DNA from: Cladosporium sp. IMV 00045
Taxonomy: Eukaryota; Ascomycota; Dothideomycetes; Cladosporiales; Cladosporiaceae
Assembly: GCA_001931905.2 (NCBI GenBank)
Contig: MSJI02000367.1
Span: 1-39,513, forward strand
DNA length: 39,513 nucleotides
Reading direction: 5' to 3'
Both the position numbers and the translations under genes were made by a program. Positions 21,901 through 31,942 of the stretch are shown here, piece after piece. The notes under the pieces were generated by a model. The model was given only the letters and a program-made list of their open reading frames with translations, made no database searches and was not told the origin of the DNA. Within the stretch, counting starts at the first letter, position 1; every line of letters begins with the position of its first letter.

Positions 21901-22226
21901 AAGGTAGTCGCTCGCCGGTCAGTACTTCAAGGCCTACACTTCACCATTAGCCGGTTTATGTTTTTGAACGTGTATTGCATGTACTGACTTCCTGACAAAT
22001 CCTTCTCGAGTATCGTGAGAATCTCGCGAATACTGGTAGACATCACCTCTGCGTCGCACAAGCGCCAGTCCAGAGAGGCATGCCCTTTCTGTAGCGCTCC
22101 TAAATTCCCACTCCACATCTTGAAGTGATCGTATTCGTCTTCCAGCGTGCTAGGTGTCATCTGTTCGGAATATTTTGCCGTGCAGTGTGAGATTTGGCGC
22201 AAATCGATGCGAAGAGCTTCATACAT
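18922..22226 (-). CDS. Zinc-finger / ankyrin / TPR protein (5' end unresolved)
   Basis: Exons on the minus strand: 22226-21989, 21933-21117, 21064-18922; 3198 bases, 1065 residues. The phases fit, and the third junction restores the family sequence RWRKHMLEDLQPYSCTY. Order: an N-terminal helical domain (about 1-90) common in fungal C2H2 proteins; a polar, Arg/Lys- and Asp-rich linker; degenerate C2H2-like fingers (about 330-470, with paired Cys and His-x3-His patterns); an acidic Ser-rich spacer with repeated SDQSDD. Eight ankyrin repeats follow (about 543-803), several sharing a GGxYGxxLQAAS start. The C-terminus has TPRs of about 42 residues (about 880-1050), like kinesin light chain and NLR tails. 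No nucleotide-binding or catalytic domain is seen. The frame stays open and family-like upstream of the ATG to an acceptor at 22301, so a further exon probably exists. Confidence 0.78.
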
Positions 22227-22706
22227 CGCTGCGTTGCCTTCTTGAGGGACGGCATGGTAACGACGTAACTTCCCCTCTTGGAAACTGTGTCCTAGTCTCT
22301 GCTAAACTGCTACTTTTAGTCCTGCGCTGATCAGTAACTGTATCATACACCTGATGTTGACTCGCAGGGGCGTACGGGGCTATTCAATAGGTTGGTGTTC
22401 AGGTAGGATCGACACCGAATATAGCTCAGGTTCGGCGTCTGGATGTGTCAAGACGAAGATTATCTATCGTGATCAGAACTTCAGCTCTATGCTTAATGGC
22501 AAGTCGTCCTGTTACGAAGGAATCGTGATGAAGGAGGTTCTTAGCCCTCACCAAGAAGACGAGGCTGAATGGCGAGTGCTTGCCCCGCACGGGTTGCCAT
22601 GCATGTGAGGCTGAGGAAGAATCCTTTTCTGGGCTCTCAGGCTGTCATTTCAACAGCATACGTATTCGAATATCTTTCTAGGACAAAGACACAGTATCGT
22701 CCTAGG
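22227..22706. promoter_or_regulatory. Divergent region between ankyrin-TPR and DUF7580-like genes
   Basis: About 480 bases. The part 22227-22301, read on the minus strand, continues the ankyrin gene's frame without a stop and looks coding (Phe-Gln-Glu-Gly-Lys-Leu-Arg-Arg-Tyr, then Val-Pro-Gln-Glu-Gly-Asn). A candidate acceptor (agtttag) stands at its upstream end. The true first exon of that gene should lie between 22302 and 22706, which would leave a very short shared promoter. I could not place it with matching phase. Confidence 0.45.
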
Positions 22707-24444
22707 ATGTTGACCGGAGTCGAAGTCGCCGGGCTTGTGCTCGCGGTTCTGCCGCTATGCATCAAGATGATCGCGCAATATGAGGACGAGATGGAGCCCT
22801 TCGCCAGCCTCTTCGCCTACCGCTCACAGCTGTCGAAACGCAAGAAGGAGCTGTACTGCGTCATGTCTCCTTCACAAAAACCATACAAAAACCTGTTTCA
22901 TAATGCCTCGGTCGCAGACAGCGAGCAGTTTGACGAGATGGTCAAAGGTTCGAAAGCCTTGCCATTGCAGGAGAACGATTCGGAGCGCAAGCTACAGCAG
23001 TTTTTGAGCTTGCCGAGCTACGAGGCGTACAGAATAAAGGCTGTCATGGTTTGTGACAGCATGATGAAGCTCGCCGGTATCCTGGGTCTGGATAAAGAGG
23101 GTTTGTTGAGGATGGAAGGGATGCAAGGGTTTCGCTCGGTAAGACCTGTCCTCATCCCTTCAGTGTTTCAGGAGTCGTGGCCCATCAAGAAGGCATGAAG
23201 TTACGTAGTGGAAAGTTTAAGAATACCAACCTTAAAGCTAACTCCGACCTCGCTAGGACCCATGGGCTGGTGTCGCATGTGCTAAGCTACAAGTCCAACC
23301 CAAACTCCAGCCGACTAATCTCTCTCGCACATTGAAGAAAAGGCTGAAACTAGTACTCCAAGGTGGGGAGATTGGGCCGTTACTGCAGAAAGTAAAAGAC
23401 GGAACACGCGAACTCGATGAAATCATTGACAAGAGTGTCTCTCCGCACGCAATTCCACTATGCGTTACGATCAACAAGCGCAAGGAACCTTTCTCGCGAC
23501 CCTTGGATGAGATAAAAGAACACGCCTGTCGACTACACCGAGCACTGCACGGCGTTTGGTCATGCCCTGATCATCCGAGTCATTGCGTGAACTTGCGCCT
23601 CGAAAGGCGCATACGGAGGGACGGCGACGAGAAGATAAATCAGGCTCCTTTCACCATAGCAATGATGCAAGCTCAGAAATGGTGCTCTTTTCAGGTCAAT
23701 GTCAGCGAGGAGCCCATTCAGCGACCAAGACGCGCCGTCAACTTTGATACGACAGCAAATGTTCCTTCTGGACTAGCGGTCATAGAGGACTTCTGCAAGC
23801 ACGCGAACGTCTGCAACTCCTGCCTACCACTTCATCTAGATCATAAGGATCAGTTCCTCGGCGATCGTGGGACACCAGCAATCGCTTCCGCAGACGCTAC
23901 AACATGGGCGACTGTGACGCTCAAGGAGCTACTAGGAACATCGATGCGGTCTGAAACAAAGGTAAAGCAGTGCATTCAACTCGCACTGACACTGGTCTCT
24001 TCATTCCTGCAATTTCAATCGACTCCGTGGCTTCCCAACTGCTGGTGTGCCGAGGATGTGATCTTGCTTCGTTCGAACGAACAGCTAGATATCGAACGCC
24101 CATTCATTCGCCAGGTCTACCCACCAAGCAGTTGTGCGGTGAATGCATGCCCGAGCGACAGCGACCGGATTCTGGCACTTGGTCTCGTCCTCCTGCAAAT
24201 CGTGGAACTGACACCAATAGACGACTGGCGGACAGCGACTAATGCAGCAACTGCCGAGGACCTTTCCATCATGATGAGGCACTTGCATGAAGATGCGCAG
24301 ATATGGCCGCCTTGCTTTGCAGAATCTATCCGTGCCTGTTGGAATTTCCTTGGAAGATCTGATCTGGATCTAAATGAGCCAACCCTGCGCAAGGAGATGA
24401 TTGAGAACATGCTCTACCCTTTTCAACGTGATCTCAAATGGTAA
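22707..24444 (+). CDS. DUF7580-like fungal protein, probable two exons
   Basis: Exons 22707-23138 and 23257-24444 around a 118-bp intron (GTAAGA..GCTAG, phase 0); 539 residues. The N-terminus (GVEVAGLVLAVLPLCIKMI) is the hydrophobic first helix usual in this fungal family, followed by helical sequence (YEDEMEPFASLFAYRSQL). The C-terminal half (about residues 310-530) resembles the DUF7580 region: a VTLKELL segment, a helix with IQLALTLVSSFLQF, then a Trp-rich STPWLPNCWC segment, arranged like a degenerate kinase-like lobe. No kinase catalytic residues are seen. DUF7580 proteins are expanded in filamentous fungi and sometimes carry prion-inhibition/HeLo-type N-termini; function is not established. 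The intron is inferred from frame. A shorter 33-bp removal was rejected. The gene faces away from the ankyrin-TPR gene. Confidence 0.72.
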
Positions 24445-25696
24445 GGTGCAACTACCATGGGGTCGCTTTTCCTAGGTGTCACAGTCGTCTTGTATTGTCA
24501 AGATTGAATATACTGGAGTTGTCCGTTAGATTTGCTCGTAAGCAGTGTGTGCCGTTCTGTCATTATCTCTGATATCTTTCTATGTTCTGAAATTATTCGA
24601 AGATATCGATGTATGAATTACGCTTCATCCAGGGAAGCATCTGGCTATTTCACTAGCTCTCGATCAGTCCCTCTCACGATGACGATCACATGTTTTGCAT
24701 CTCTCCAATAAACTACGTTTGTCACATCTGTCATGAATCCCCTCGCGCATTTTGCCTCAAACTTCGCATCTTGACCATATCAGACAATAGACTTTGCTAA
24801 AATAACAAACCCAAGCCCTTTGAAGGCAACCCTCAACTAAATCCACACTGTTCGCTGTACCGAAGGATATGTACGGGGCGGCCTCACGCAAGTCTCATCA
24901 CCCTGCACATGGGTCACAAGAGACGCAAGGCTGTCTTCAGCTCACAGCTACCTGCAGGAGCGCCCCCGGTTGCCTTTTCGTCACATACCAAGTAGCTGCG
25001 CCCCATGTAGATACGTCTATATACAAATCCAACCTTCAGGCAACTGCATTTCTACGCCCCGCTATTCATCACTCTCTTCGTTCCCTATCACATTGCCAGC
25101 CAATAACGACAGAAAGGCCTCAGCCAGTTGGCATCCTCGGAATACTCCCAGGCGCAAGCAGAGCGCTATAACGTAGCCACGTGCGTGTGATTCCCTGCAT
25201 ATAGAGCGCCTCTCTATCCTTCTTGCCGCTTTGGTGTATTGCTATTTGCTCTCCCCAAAACTCACTCAAGTTGGGCTGAAAACCAAGCTGTCTTCGGGCG
25301 CTGCATTCGATTTGTCCTAAAGGAGACACGTCGGCGTTTGACACTCGCCTTGCATTGTTGGCGTTTTTTGGGCTCGTGTATTTGGGGATTGTATGGTACG
25401 TGGTGGGTTTGGGCGCGGGCCTAGGGCGTTGCTTGGATGTTTGGTTGGTCTTTGGTGATTTGGTACCTGTGCTATGGAGTGACGGGTTTGCAATGATCGA
25501 CGTGCTATTTAATACCGACGCTGGCTGCTCGTCTTGATGCCTGATCTTCCTTGATTCTCATCATTACCAAGTTGGTTTGACAACTTCTGCACGCCCCCGT
25601 AACCCTGCATTCAGACTCCTCGTTTTGATTACACAAGACTAGAGCTGTTTGCCCGCATCCATTGCTTCAAACATCAAACGCATTCAAGCAAGCAAG
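24445..25696. other. Intergenic stretch before the Ser-rich gene
   Basis: About 1.25 kb. It holds the 3' end of the DUF7580-like gene and the promoter and leader of the Ser-rich gene. A weak TATA-like TATTTAATA lies near 25506-25514. The open frames around 24870-25540 have no domain. I see no repeat or RNA gene. Confidence 0.5.
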
Positions 25697-26590
25697 ATGA
25701 CCAGGGACCTTATCCTCTACGATCCACGCCCCGCTGCTCAGATATCTTCGCAACCAAGCGAGGCCACAAGCTCTTACACCGTCCGACCTGCCACTTCGAC
25801 GCACAGCGGAAGCTTCTATAGTAGCCACATGCCCGTTCGAGAACGGTCAAACGCCATGAGCCATATCTCGAGCCACCGCTTGCCTGCCCAAGAAAACTCT
25901 CAAGCCATGAGCCAAGCCTCGAGCCGATACCATCCTCCCAGCAGCAGCAGTAATAGCAGCAGAAGCAGCAGCCGCCCCAGCACCCACACCTCTCAGTCCT
26001 CCAGAAAACCCAGCCGACACAGCAGTGCGCACAGCCACGGCTCCAGCAGCAAAGACAGCATCTACAGCAGCGGCAGCTCGTACACGAAAATCACCGCGTT
26101 CTCCTCACAAACTTTCGGCTCGCCCGACCACCCCGACTATGCTCCTCGGCAGGCTCCCAGGCGGTATTTCCAGAGCATCGAGGTGCGACGGGAATGGGAC
26201 AATGCGCCTGTGAATGAGGAGGGAGTGAAAGTCAGGTCTCGTTCGAGAGGGAGATACCACGACGGTAGCGATGTCAGAGGCAGTGACAGGACCTCAGATT
26301 GGATTCGTGATGTCGCTTCCTCCTCGGCCGCTTCGGGAAGTTCTCGTCGGGCGTCTGAGAGAGCTTCGAACAACGGTACGGTCACGCCGGAGGATTCGAT
26401 TTCGATGGTTTCCTCGAAGCGTTCGAAGGGTGGTTGGAGTGGATCGGGGGCCTCGGCGACGCGCATGAAAATTTACCAATATCCGCGGTCTGGGTACTCG
26501 CAAAGAGACGATGAGCGGTTTGAGGATGATGGGGTTGAAGTGTCGAATGGGAAGTTTGTGAAAGAGCGAAGGCCGGAGTGGGTGTATTGA
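25697..26590 (+). CDS. Serine-rich, mostly disordered protein of unknown function
   Basis: A single exon of 297 residues. The first two-thirds is low complexity: Ser, His, Arg and Pro with runs such as SSSSNSSRSSSRPS (about residues 90-130). The last 50 residues are more mixed, charged and aromatic (KIYQYPRSGYSQRDDERFED and a KERRPEWVY end), which suggests a short conserved C-terminal motif. No signal peptide or membrane segment is seen. RSRSRGR- and RRASE-like stretches offer many kinase sites. The frame begins 16 codons earlier at 25649; I prefer 25697 (MTRDLILYDPRP) because the extra residues look like leader, but this is weak. I do not recognise the family. Confidence 0.6.
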   Translation: MTRDLILYDPRPAAQISSQPSEATSSYTVRPATSTHSGSFYSSHMPVRERSNAMSHISSHRLPAQENSQAMSQASSRYHPPSSSSNSSRSSSRPSTHTSQSSRKPSRHSSAHSHGSSSKDSIYSSGSSYTKITAFSSQTFGSPDHPDYAPRQAPRRYFQSIEVRREWDNAPVNEEGVKVRSRSRGRYHDGSDVRGSDRTSDWIRDVASSSAASGSSRRASERASNNGTVTPEDSISMVSSKRSKGGWSGSGASATRMKIYQYPRSGYSQRDDERFEDDGVEVSNGKFVKERRPEWVY

Positions 26591-27140
26591 GGGCGCACTT
26601 GTAGCGTCCGTGTTTTGTGCTTATGATGATGAATAATGCCCCATTTTGAAATTGAGATACCCATCTACAAAAGTCTCCAGCACCTCTGACGTCTCGTTCC
26701 TTCCCGTCCAGAGAGAGGTTACACACTGTCTCTGTATCCTGCATAGGGAAGTACGCAAGGTGTCGTGTTATTTCCGAATGGACGCAAATGGTGCTTTCTC
26801 TAAGACTGAGCCCCTGGGCCCTCAGCTCTATCAAAGGCATAGCTACGAGCATACTCCGGCTCTGCTTCATGTTATGCTCTAGGATCATGGATCCAGTTTG
26901 TTGCGTTTGGAATGCTCAGCAGCTGACGATGCTTGTGTATGCTGTAAGTCCGGCATGATAAAACATGGTTGGCCGAAAATGTTAGATTGATCGCGAAGGA
27001 CCTTTGCCAACTTGCATTGGGCGTGGACGGGTACCTGCAAGGAAGGTTGGAGTCGGGCAGCAGGTCAAATCAGCTCTGTTGGTACATTTCAGCCCTCAAC
27101 AGTACCAAGAGCCGTGAAATGCTTGGCTAGCACGGAAGGA
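26591..27140. other. Convergent intergenic stretch, Ser-rich gene / APC11
   Basis: About 550 bases between two 3' ends. Only short unsupported open frames are present; nothing else recognised. Confidence 0.5.
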
Positions 27141-27573
27141 TCAAGTAGCAGCGGTGGCGGGAGTACGAGGGGTGCCAGCAACAGCAGGAGTCCGAGGATG
27201 ATCTGCCATTTTCTCTCTGAAAGCTATCATACCATTAGCAAGATCTTCAAGAAACATGTGAGAGAAGCAATACTCACGCTGTCGACACATAGGACACTTG
27301 CCCTGACTGGCGTCCGAGGAGATCCAGTCGCTGATGCAATGCTACAGAAGATCAGCGGTGGTCTGTAGAGGATCTTCCCAAGCCCGGACATACCATGTGA
27401 AAGCAATGTCTGCATTCCCCCACTATGATGGGGCAGTCATCGCCAGGAAATTTGCATTTGCTGCATGTGCCTTCGAAGTTGACGCGGCAGATACCACACG
27501 TGTCGTCGGACTCTTCGGGCAGATCCCATTTCCAGGTGGCCACGGCGCGGAAGGAGTTGATGGTGACTTTCAT
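27141..27573 (-). CDS. APC11: Anaphase-promoting complex subunit 11, RING-H2
   Basis: Exons on the minus strand: 27573-27394, 27341-27278, 27214-27141; 318 bases, 105 residues. The N-terminus MKVTINSFRAVATWKWD and the RING-H2 series Cys-Gly-Ile-Cys, Cys-Ser-Lys-Cys, Asp-Asp-Cys-Pro, His-Cys-Phe-His-Met-His-Cys and Cys-Pro-Met-Cys are those of Apc11. This is the catalytic RING subunit that binds the E2 and drives ubiquitination of securin and cyclins. The first junction restores HCFHMHCISDW. The third exon encodes a short Thr-Pro-rich tail (PRTPAVAGTPRTP) instead of the usual Phe-x-Trp end. Its acceptor is a tandem CAGAG, and only the downstream AG keeps the Thr-Pro frame. The tail is the least certain part. 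The gene is divergent from the sulfurtransferase gene. Confidence 0.92.
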
Positions 27574-28199
27574 GTTGTACTACGTGTCGTGAAGCTGTAA
27601 TAGTGTCCCTGTGATGGTGTGTTTTGAACAGCAGTTTCTGTCAATGTGTGTGTCAACACCCTCTCGACCTGTCTACCGCATGTTTTGACCAGATCTGATA
27701 TATCTGTCGGAGTGTTTGTTAGGGCACATTAACAAGAAGGGGTTCGGGCTCACGGATCGAGCCTTCCCGTCGTGTTTTTGCGGGGTCATCAGTGACGTGA
27801 TTGCGTGAATGGACGGGCTTGGGTGATAGCTCCCAACCTCCACCTTCTGCCGATCACGAAAAAGCGAAGAGTCCCAGAAACACACACACGACGCTCAGCC
27901 AGAGATAAGGGCCGTGGTGATCCCGTGCTACACCAAGTACCAAGTATACCGCTCTCCTCCTCCTCCTCCTGCATCCTCTCTTCACAGCTCTCCCTCCCAC
28001 ATTCACCACAACCTCACTTACAGGTCTCCCTTATCAGCTGTCATACAAGCAAGGGCAAAGGCATCTCTTTTCACTACCACTCGGCATTGGGAAGCCGACC
28101 TCAAATCACGACACCCGCGCCAACCTTCAAGCTAACGCAGACTCCACATCCCACACCTCACTCACCCTCTCAATACTACTCACACCTCACTCCTTCACA
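27574..28199. promoter_or_regulatory. Divergent promoter region, APC11 / sulfurtransferase
   Basis: About 630 bases between outward-read genes. The sulfurtransferase side is rich in C, T and CA repeats (about 27950-28195), typical of a strongly used fungal leader. No TATA box is evident. Confidence 0.45.
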
Positions 28200-29222
28200 A
28201 TGGCTACCACCACCTTCCTCCTCCGTCGCCCGGCTCTCGCAAGCAAGACCACCAAACCATTCACTCTCACACCCTTCATCATGTCGCGTGCCCAAAGCAC
28301 CTTCCGCTCCTACCTCGTGAGCCCAAACGAGCTAGCCACCGCCCTGCGCGCCAACTCGCCCTCCAAGCTCTCCACCTCGCCCAAAACCATTCCCATCTGC
28401 GGCTCCTGGTTCCTCCCCAATGATCCTCAACAGCGCACCGGCCGCGAGGTCTTCACAGCCGGCCACGTCCCCAGCGCCCGATTCTTCGACCTCGACAAAG
28501 TCGCCGACACCCACTCCCCATACCCGCATATGCTCCCCTCGCCGGAAATCTTCCAGAGTGCTATGAGAGAGCTGGGTGTGAAGAAGGACGATGTGCTCGT
28601 TGTGTACGACTCCGCTGAGCTTGGAATCTTCTCTGCGCCGCGTGTCGCTTGGACTCTGCGTGTCTTCGGCCACCCGTCTGTGCACCTTCTGAACAACTAC
28701 AAGCTTTGGGTCGAGCAAGGACACCCAGTCGAGCAGGGAGAGCAGGCCTCAGTTGAACGTTCCGACTACCCGCTCCCGGAACTGGACAGCAGCAAGGTGG
28801 TCGACTTCAAGGAAGTGCGCGAGCTCGCGCGTGATTGGAACAAAGAAGGCCGCGAGGAGGTGCAGATTCTCGACGCCAGGTCCGACGGCAGATGGAAGGG
28901 CACCGACCCTGAGCCTAGACCCGGTCTCTCCAGCGGACACATTCCCGGCTCCCTTCCAGTTCCAGTGCCTGAGCTGCTCGACCCTGAGACCAAGACCTTC
29001 CTCTCGCCGGAGAAGCTTAGAGAGGTCTTCAAGCAGCGTGGGGTCGACCCTTCCAAGCCGGTGATTTCTAGCTGTGGCACTGGTGTCACCGCTACTATTA
29101 TTGACGCTGCTTTGACCGAGGCTGGATACGGAGACGGAAGCAGGAGAGTGTACGATGGCAGCTGGACTGAGTGGGCGCAGAGGGTCAAGCCGACGGAGAA
29201 CCTCATCCACAAGAGCGAGTAA
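28200..29222 (+). CDS. TUM1: Thiosulfate/3-mercaptopyruvate sulfurtransferase (tandem rhodanese)
   Basis: A single exon of 340 residues. Two rhodanese domains are visible. The N-terminal, non-catalytic one spans about 36-180 (TAGHVPSARFFDLDKVAD, DDVLVVYDS). The C-terminal one spans about 198-335 (ILDARSDGRW, SGHIPGS, then the active-site loop SSCGTGVTA with catalytic Cys at residue 292). The CGxGVT loop suits 3-mercaptopyruvate or thiosulfate as sulfur donor. Tum1-type enzymes feed sulfur to Uba4/Urm1 for tRNA thiolation in yeast. The first 34 residues are basic, hydroxylated and acid-free, like a mitochondrial presequence. A second Met at residue 28 could give a cytosolic form by leaky scanning, which is known for yeast and animal relatives but only inferred here. 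Confidence 0.93.
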   Translation: MATTTFLLRRPALASKTTKPFTLTPFIMSRAQSTFRSYLVSPNELATALRANSPSKLSTSPKTIPICGSWFLPNDPQQRTGREVFTAGHVPSARFFDLDKVADTHSPYPHMLPSPEIFQSAMRELGVKKDDVLVVYDSAELGIFSAPRVAWTLRVFGHPSVHLLNNYKLWVEQGHPVEQGEQASVERSDYPLPELDSSKVVDFKEVRELARDWNKEGREEVQILDARSDGRWKGTDPEPRPGLSSGHIPGSLPVPVPELLDPETKTFLSPEKLREVFKQRGVDPSKPVISSCGTGVTATIIDAALTEAGYGDGSRRVYDGSWTEWAQRVKPTENLIHKSE

Positions 29223-29712
29223 AAGACCGCTTGCCCCCCATTTTTTTAGGCTAGCTTGCTACAGTTCTGTACCAGTACTTGGGAAATACGGATTTCAAGG
29301 GCTCGCCGGAACAAAGGAAACAAGAAACACAAGAAACATTGACAGATGGTCACGAGCGAGGAGTTAACGAGATACCCTTCTTCTGAACGATGCTTACCCG
29401 TTTTGAGCCAATGCTTGAATGCTATGTCTTGATATCGACACTTCGAAGAGCGAGAATTGAAATTGCGGAGAAATTCAATTGTCACTTGCAAACAATCATT
29501 GAAACGTCTGAGTGAGGTTTCTTATCGTGAGTTCGCATTCGCAGGGCTAGACATTCCGACATGTGCTGGTGAGGAACATCAGGTGAAGTCTGAATTAGGT
29601 TATTGAGTATGCTTTGCGTTAAGGCAATCTACACATCTCGACTCCCCTCTAGTCCTTCCCATTAAATCACCTTCGGTAAATCGTCATTCATCACATCAAC
29701 AAACCCCTCTCC
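29223..29712. other. Convergent intergenic stretch, TUM1 / carboxypeptidase
   Basis: About 490 bases containing two 3' untranslated regions. Nothing else recognised. Confidence 0.5.
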
Positions 29713-31942
29713 TTACAACATGACAAACATCACCAACCCCAAAACCAAAGCCGCAACCCCCGACCCAACCACCCTTGACGCCGCGCCCTCAAAAGGCGTC
29801 GAAGGCGACGGACCCGATCCACCACCAACCGTCCCATTCCCACCTCCCGTGCCGTTACCTCCCACTCCACTCCCATTAACCCCGCTCCCACAACCCTCCC
29901 CCTCCAAGCTCCCCATCAAATCCGGAAACAAGACCGTCGAATTGCGATCTTTAACAATATACCTACAAACCGTCGCACTCCCATTAAGCAACATTTCAAC
30001 CTGCTCCTCCGTACACGTCGCGCTCGGATCAAGCGTATAGCAGAACTGCAACGGCTGCTCGAACTGCTCGTTCCTGTGCGCCAGGGTATCACTCGGCCCT
30101 TCAGTAGAGTAATTACTCCCAGCGCCGGTGTGTTGCGTCCCCGTCGCGACGTCGCGGTTGAAGAGCACGCGCATGAAAATCTCATAGGCAGTTTGCGGTT
30201 GGTAGGCGGGCACTTCGTGCCCGGCTTGGTAGACGCGTGAGAAGGACAGGTTGCTGTGCTGCCGCACTTGGCCGCCCGTGTAGGTGCTGTTGGTGCGGAT
30301 GGGGGAGTAGCCGGCGGAGGCGAAGGGGGTGGTCAGGCTGGAGTTTATGGCGAGGGAGACGAGTTCGCCGCCGTACCTTGGGGTGGGGTTAGTGGGTTGC
30401 TTGGTTTCTTGGTTTGGTTTCAGGGAAGGGAGGAGGGAGGTGGGGTGCTCACCAATTACAAGCGTAGTCTCTGTCGCCGTAGACGAGGGCGACTTTGATG
30501 CCGTTGTCGAGAAGGTAGGCGAGGTCGTCTAACCAGCCATCACGGGGGTAGTCGCCGATGCTCCTGAATGCTGTGCTGACTGTGCTTGAGCTCTGGGTCC
30601 AATTGAGCGGCACGCCCATTGCTTGCTGCACGTGTTCCTGGTTCAAGAAGCCTTCATAGAACGAAGGTGGAGTGGGCGCCGGGTCCAAAGTGGCGATGTC
30701 GTAGTAATTGCGTCCGCTGTACAGAACGTACGGGTTGAGGACGTACGATCTGCAGAATGTCTCTGCCGCTTCGCAGATTTCGTTGACGGTCTCATTGCCT
30801 CCCAAGTTCTGCGGGTCACCGATGGCAGCGACCTCCCTGCATTCGATGATCTGGTCTCTGCAAGCGCCAGGACGCTCGAAGGAGTCGGTCATATTTTGCC
30901 ATTGCGATTCGTTGACGGCTTGAATGCCGTAAGTGTTGTTGTATGCCATGGTTGGATAGGCTGGCCATTGGACTAGGCGGTCAATGCATCCGTTGATGAT
31001 CATAAGGGTGTCGAGGTGGAGGATGACGTTCTCGCCGTCGTCATCTACGAAGGAGCCGTTTTCGATTCTCTGGTTCTGTTCTTCGAAATAGGAGACGAAT
31101 GCTGGGCCGTAGCGGCCGCCCTGATTGGTGTTAGTCTAGAAGGATTTGCCGTATTTGTAAAACCAAGCTCGACTCACATATGATTCCGTAGCGATTGAGA
31201 TTCGCGAATCATTCGGGTGGTAGGCCGGGAACTCCTGAATGAAAGTCTGCAAAAAGTGCCACGCTGCTTTAGCAGCATTGACGGAACCTAAGGCGGTCTG
31301 GTTGCCATCTTGACTAGGGTACGTGCCGAGCAGGAAAGTAGTGTTCTGCTCTGGCATTTGGTCCGTCTCATTCAGAATGTTGACATCACCAGTAACGAGA
31401 TTGTTCGTGATGTTTTGCAGCGTGTCGTAGCTCAGACCAACCTGCACAGGCTGGTCGAGGAACAGCATGTTGACCTCGTTGTTCCATGAGAACTCGCTGA
31501 GGTATGTTGAGTTCGAGTCGGAGTGTACATAGCAAGGACCATTCTCGACGAAGAGGCCGAGCATGGAGGAGCTTCCAGGACCCCCATTCATCCAGATAGC
31601 CAACGGGGCATTTTCTGGATTCTTGCGAGCTTCGAAGAACCAGAAGAAGGTATTGATTGGGTAGTCTTGCTCTTCTCCCAGGTCGTCAAGACTCCCGGGT
31701 GGCAGATGGACATAACCGGTGTAGCTGCGAACGCCTTCGGTGGTCTCGCAGATATCGTTCTACTATCGTCAGCGTTTATCTTAGCCAATGCGCCTGGTGG
31801 GCAACCCAACCTCTTTCCAACTCAGCTTGACGCCATCGCCAAACTTCGAATCTCGCACTGTCACACCTTCAGGTGAAGCTGGGAACTGGGCAGCAGTCAA
31901 TGCAAGCAGCGATGCTGCACTCGCAATGCCGAAGGACCTCAT
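29713..31942 (-). CDS. Serine carboxypeptidase (S10) with GPI-type C-terminus, four exons
   Basis: Exons on the minus strand: 31942-31811, 31759-31178, 31120-30453, 30376-29713; 2046 bases, 681 residues, phases consistent. Signal peptide at 1-19 ([19 protein letters not shown]). The S10 substrate-binding segment is [11 protein letters not shown]. The catalytic triad reads Ser237 in TESYGGRYGP (the codons flank an intron), Asp456 in GDRDYACNW and His514 in AGHEVP. There are many Asn-x-Ser/Thr sites. The C-terminus has a Gly/Asn/Ser spacer, then a small-residue site and a hydrophobic end ([14 protein letters not shown]), a standard GPI-attachment signal. It is therefore probably a cell-surface or wall-anchored exopeptidase rather than a vacuolar one. 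The first intron donor (GTTGGG) is non-consensus but joins SWKE to NDICETT, which is the family sequence. Confidence 0.93.

Noticed and set aside
23139..23171. A 33-bp intron in the DUF7580-like gene (GTAAGA..TTTCAG)
   Set aside because: Too short for fungal splicing, and the frame after it soon stops; a 118-bp intron ending at 23256 keeps the frame open for 396 codons.
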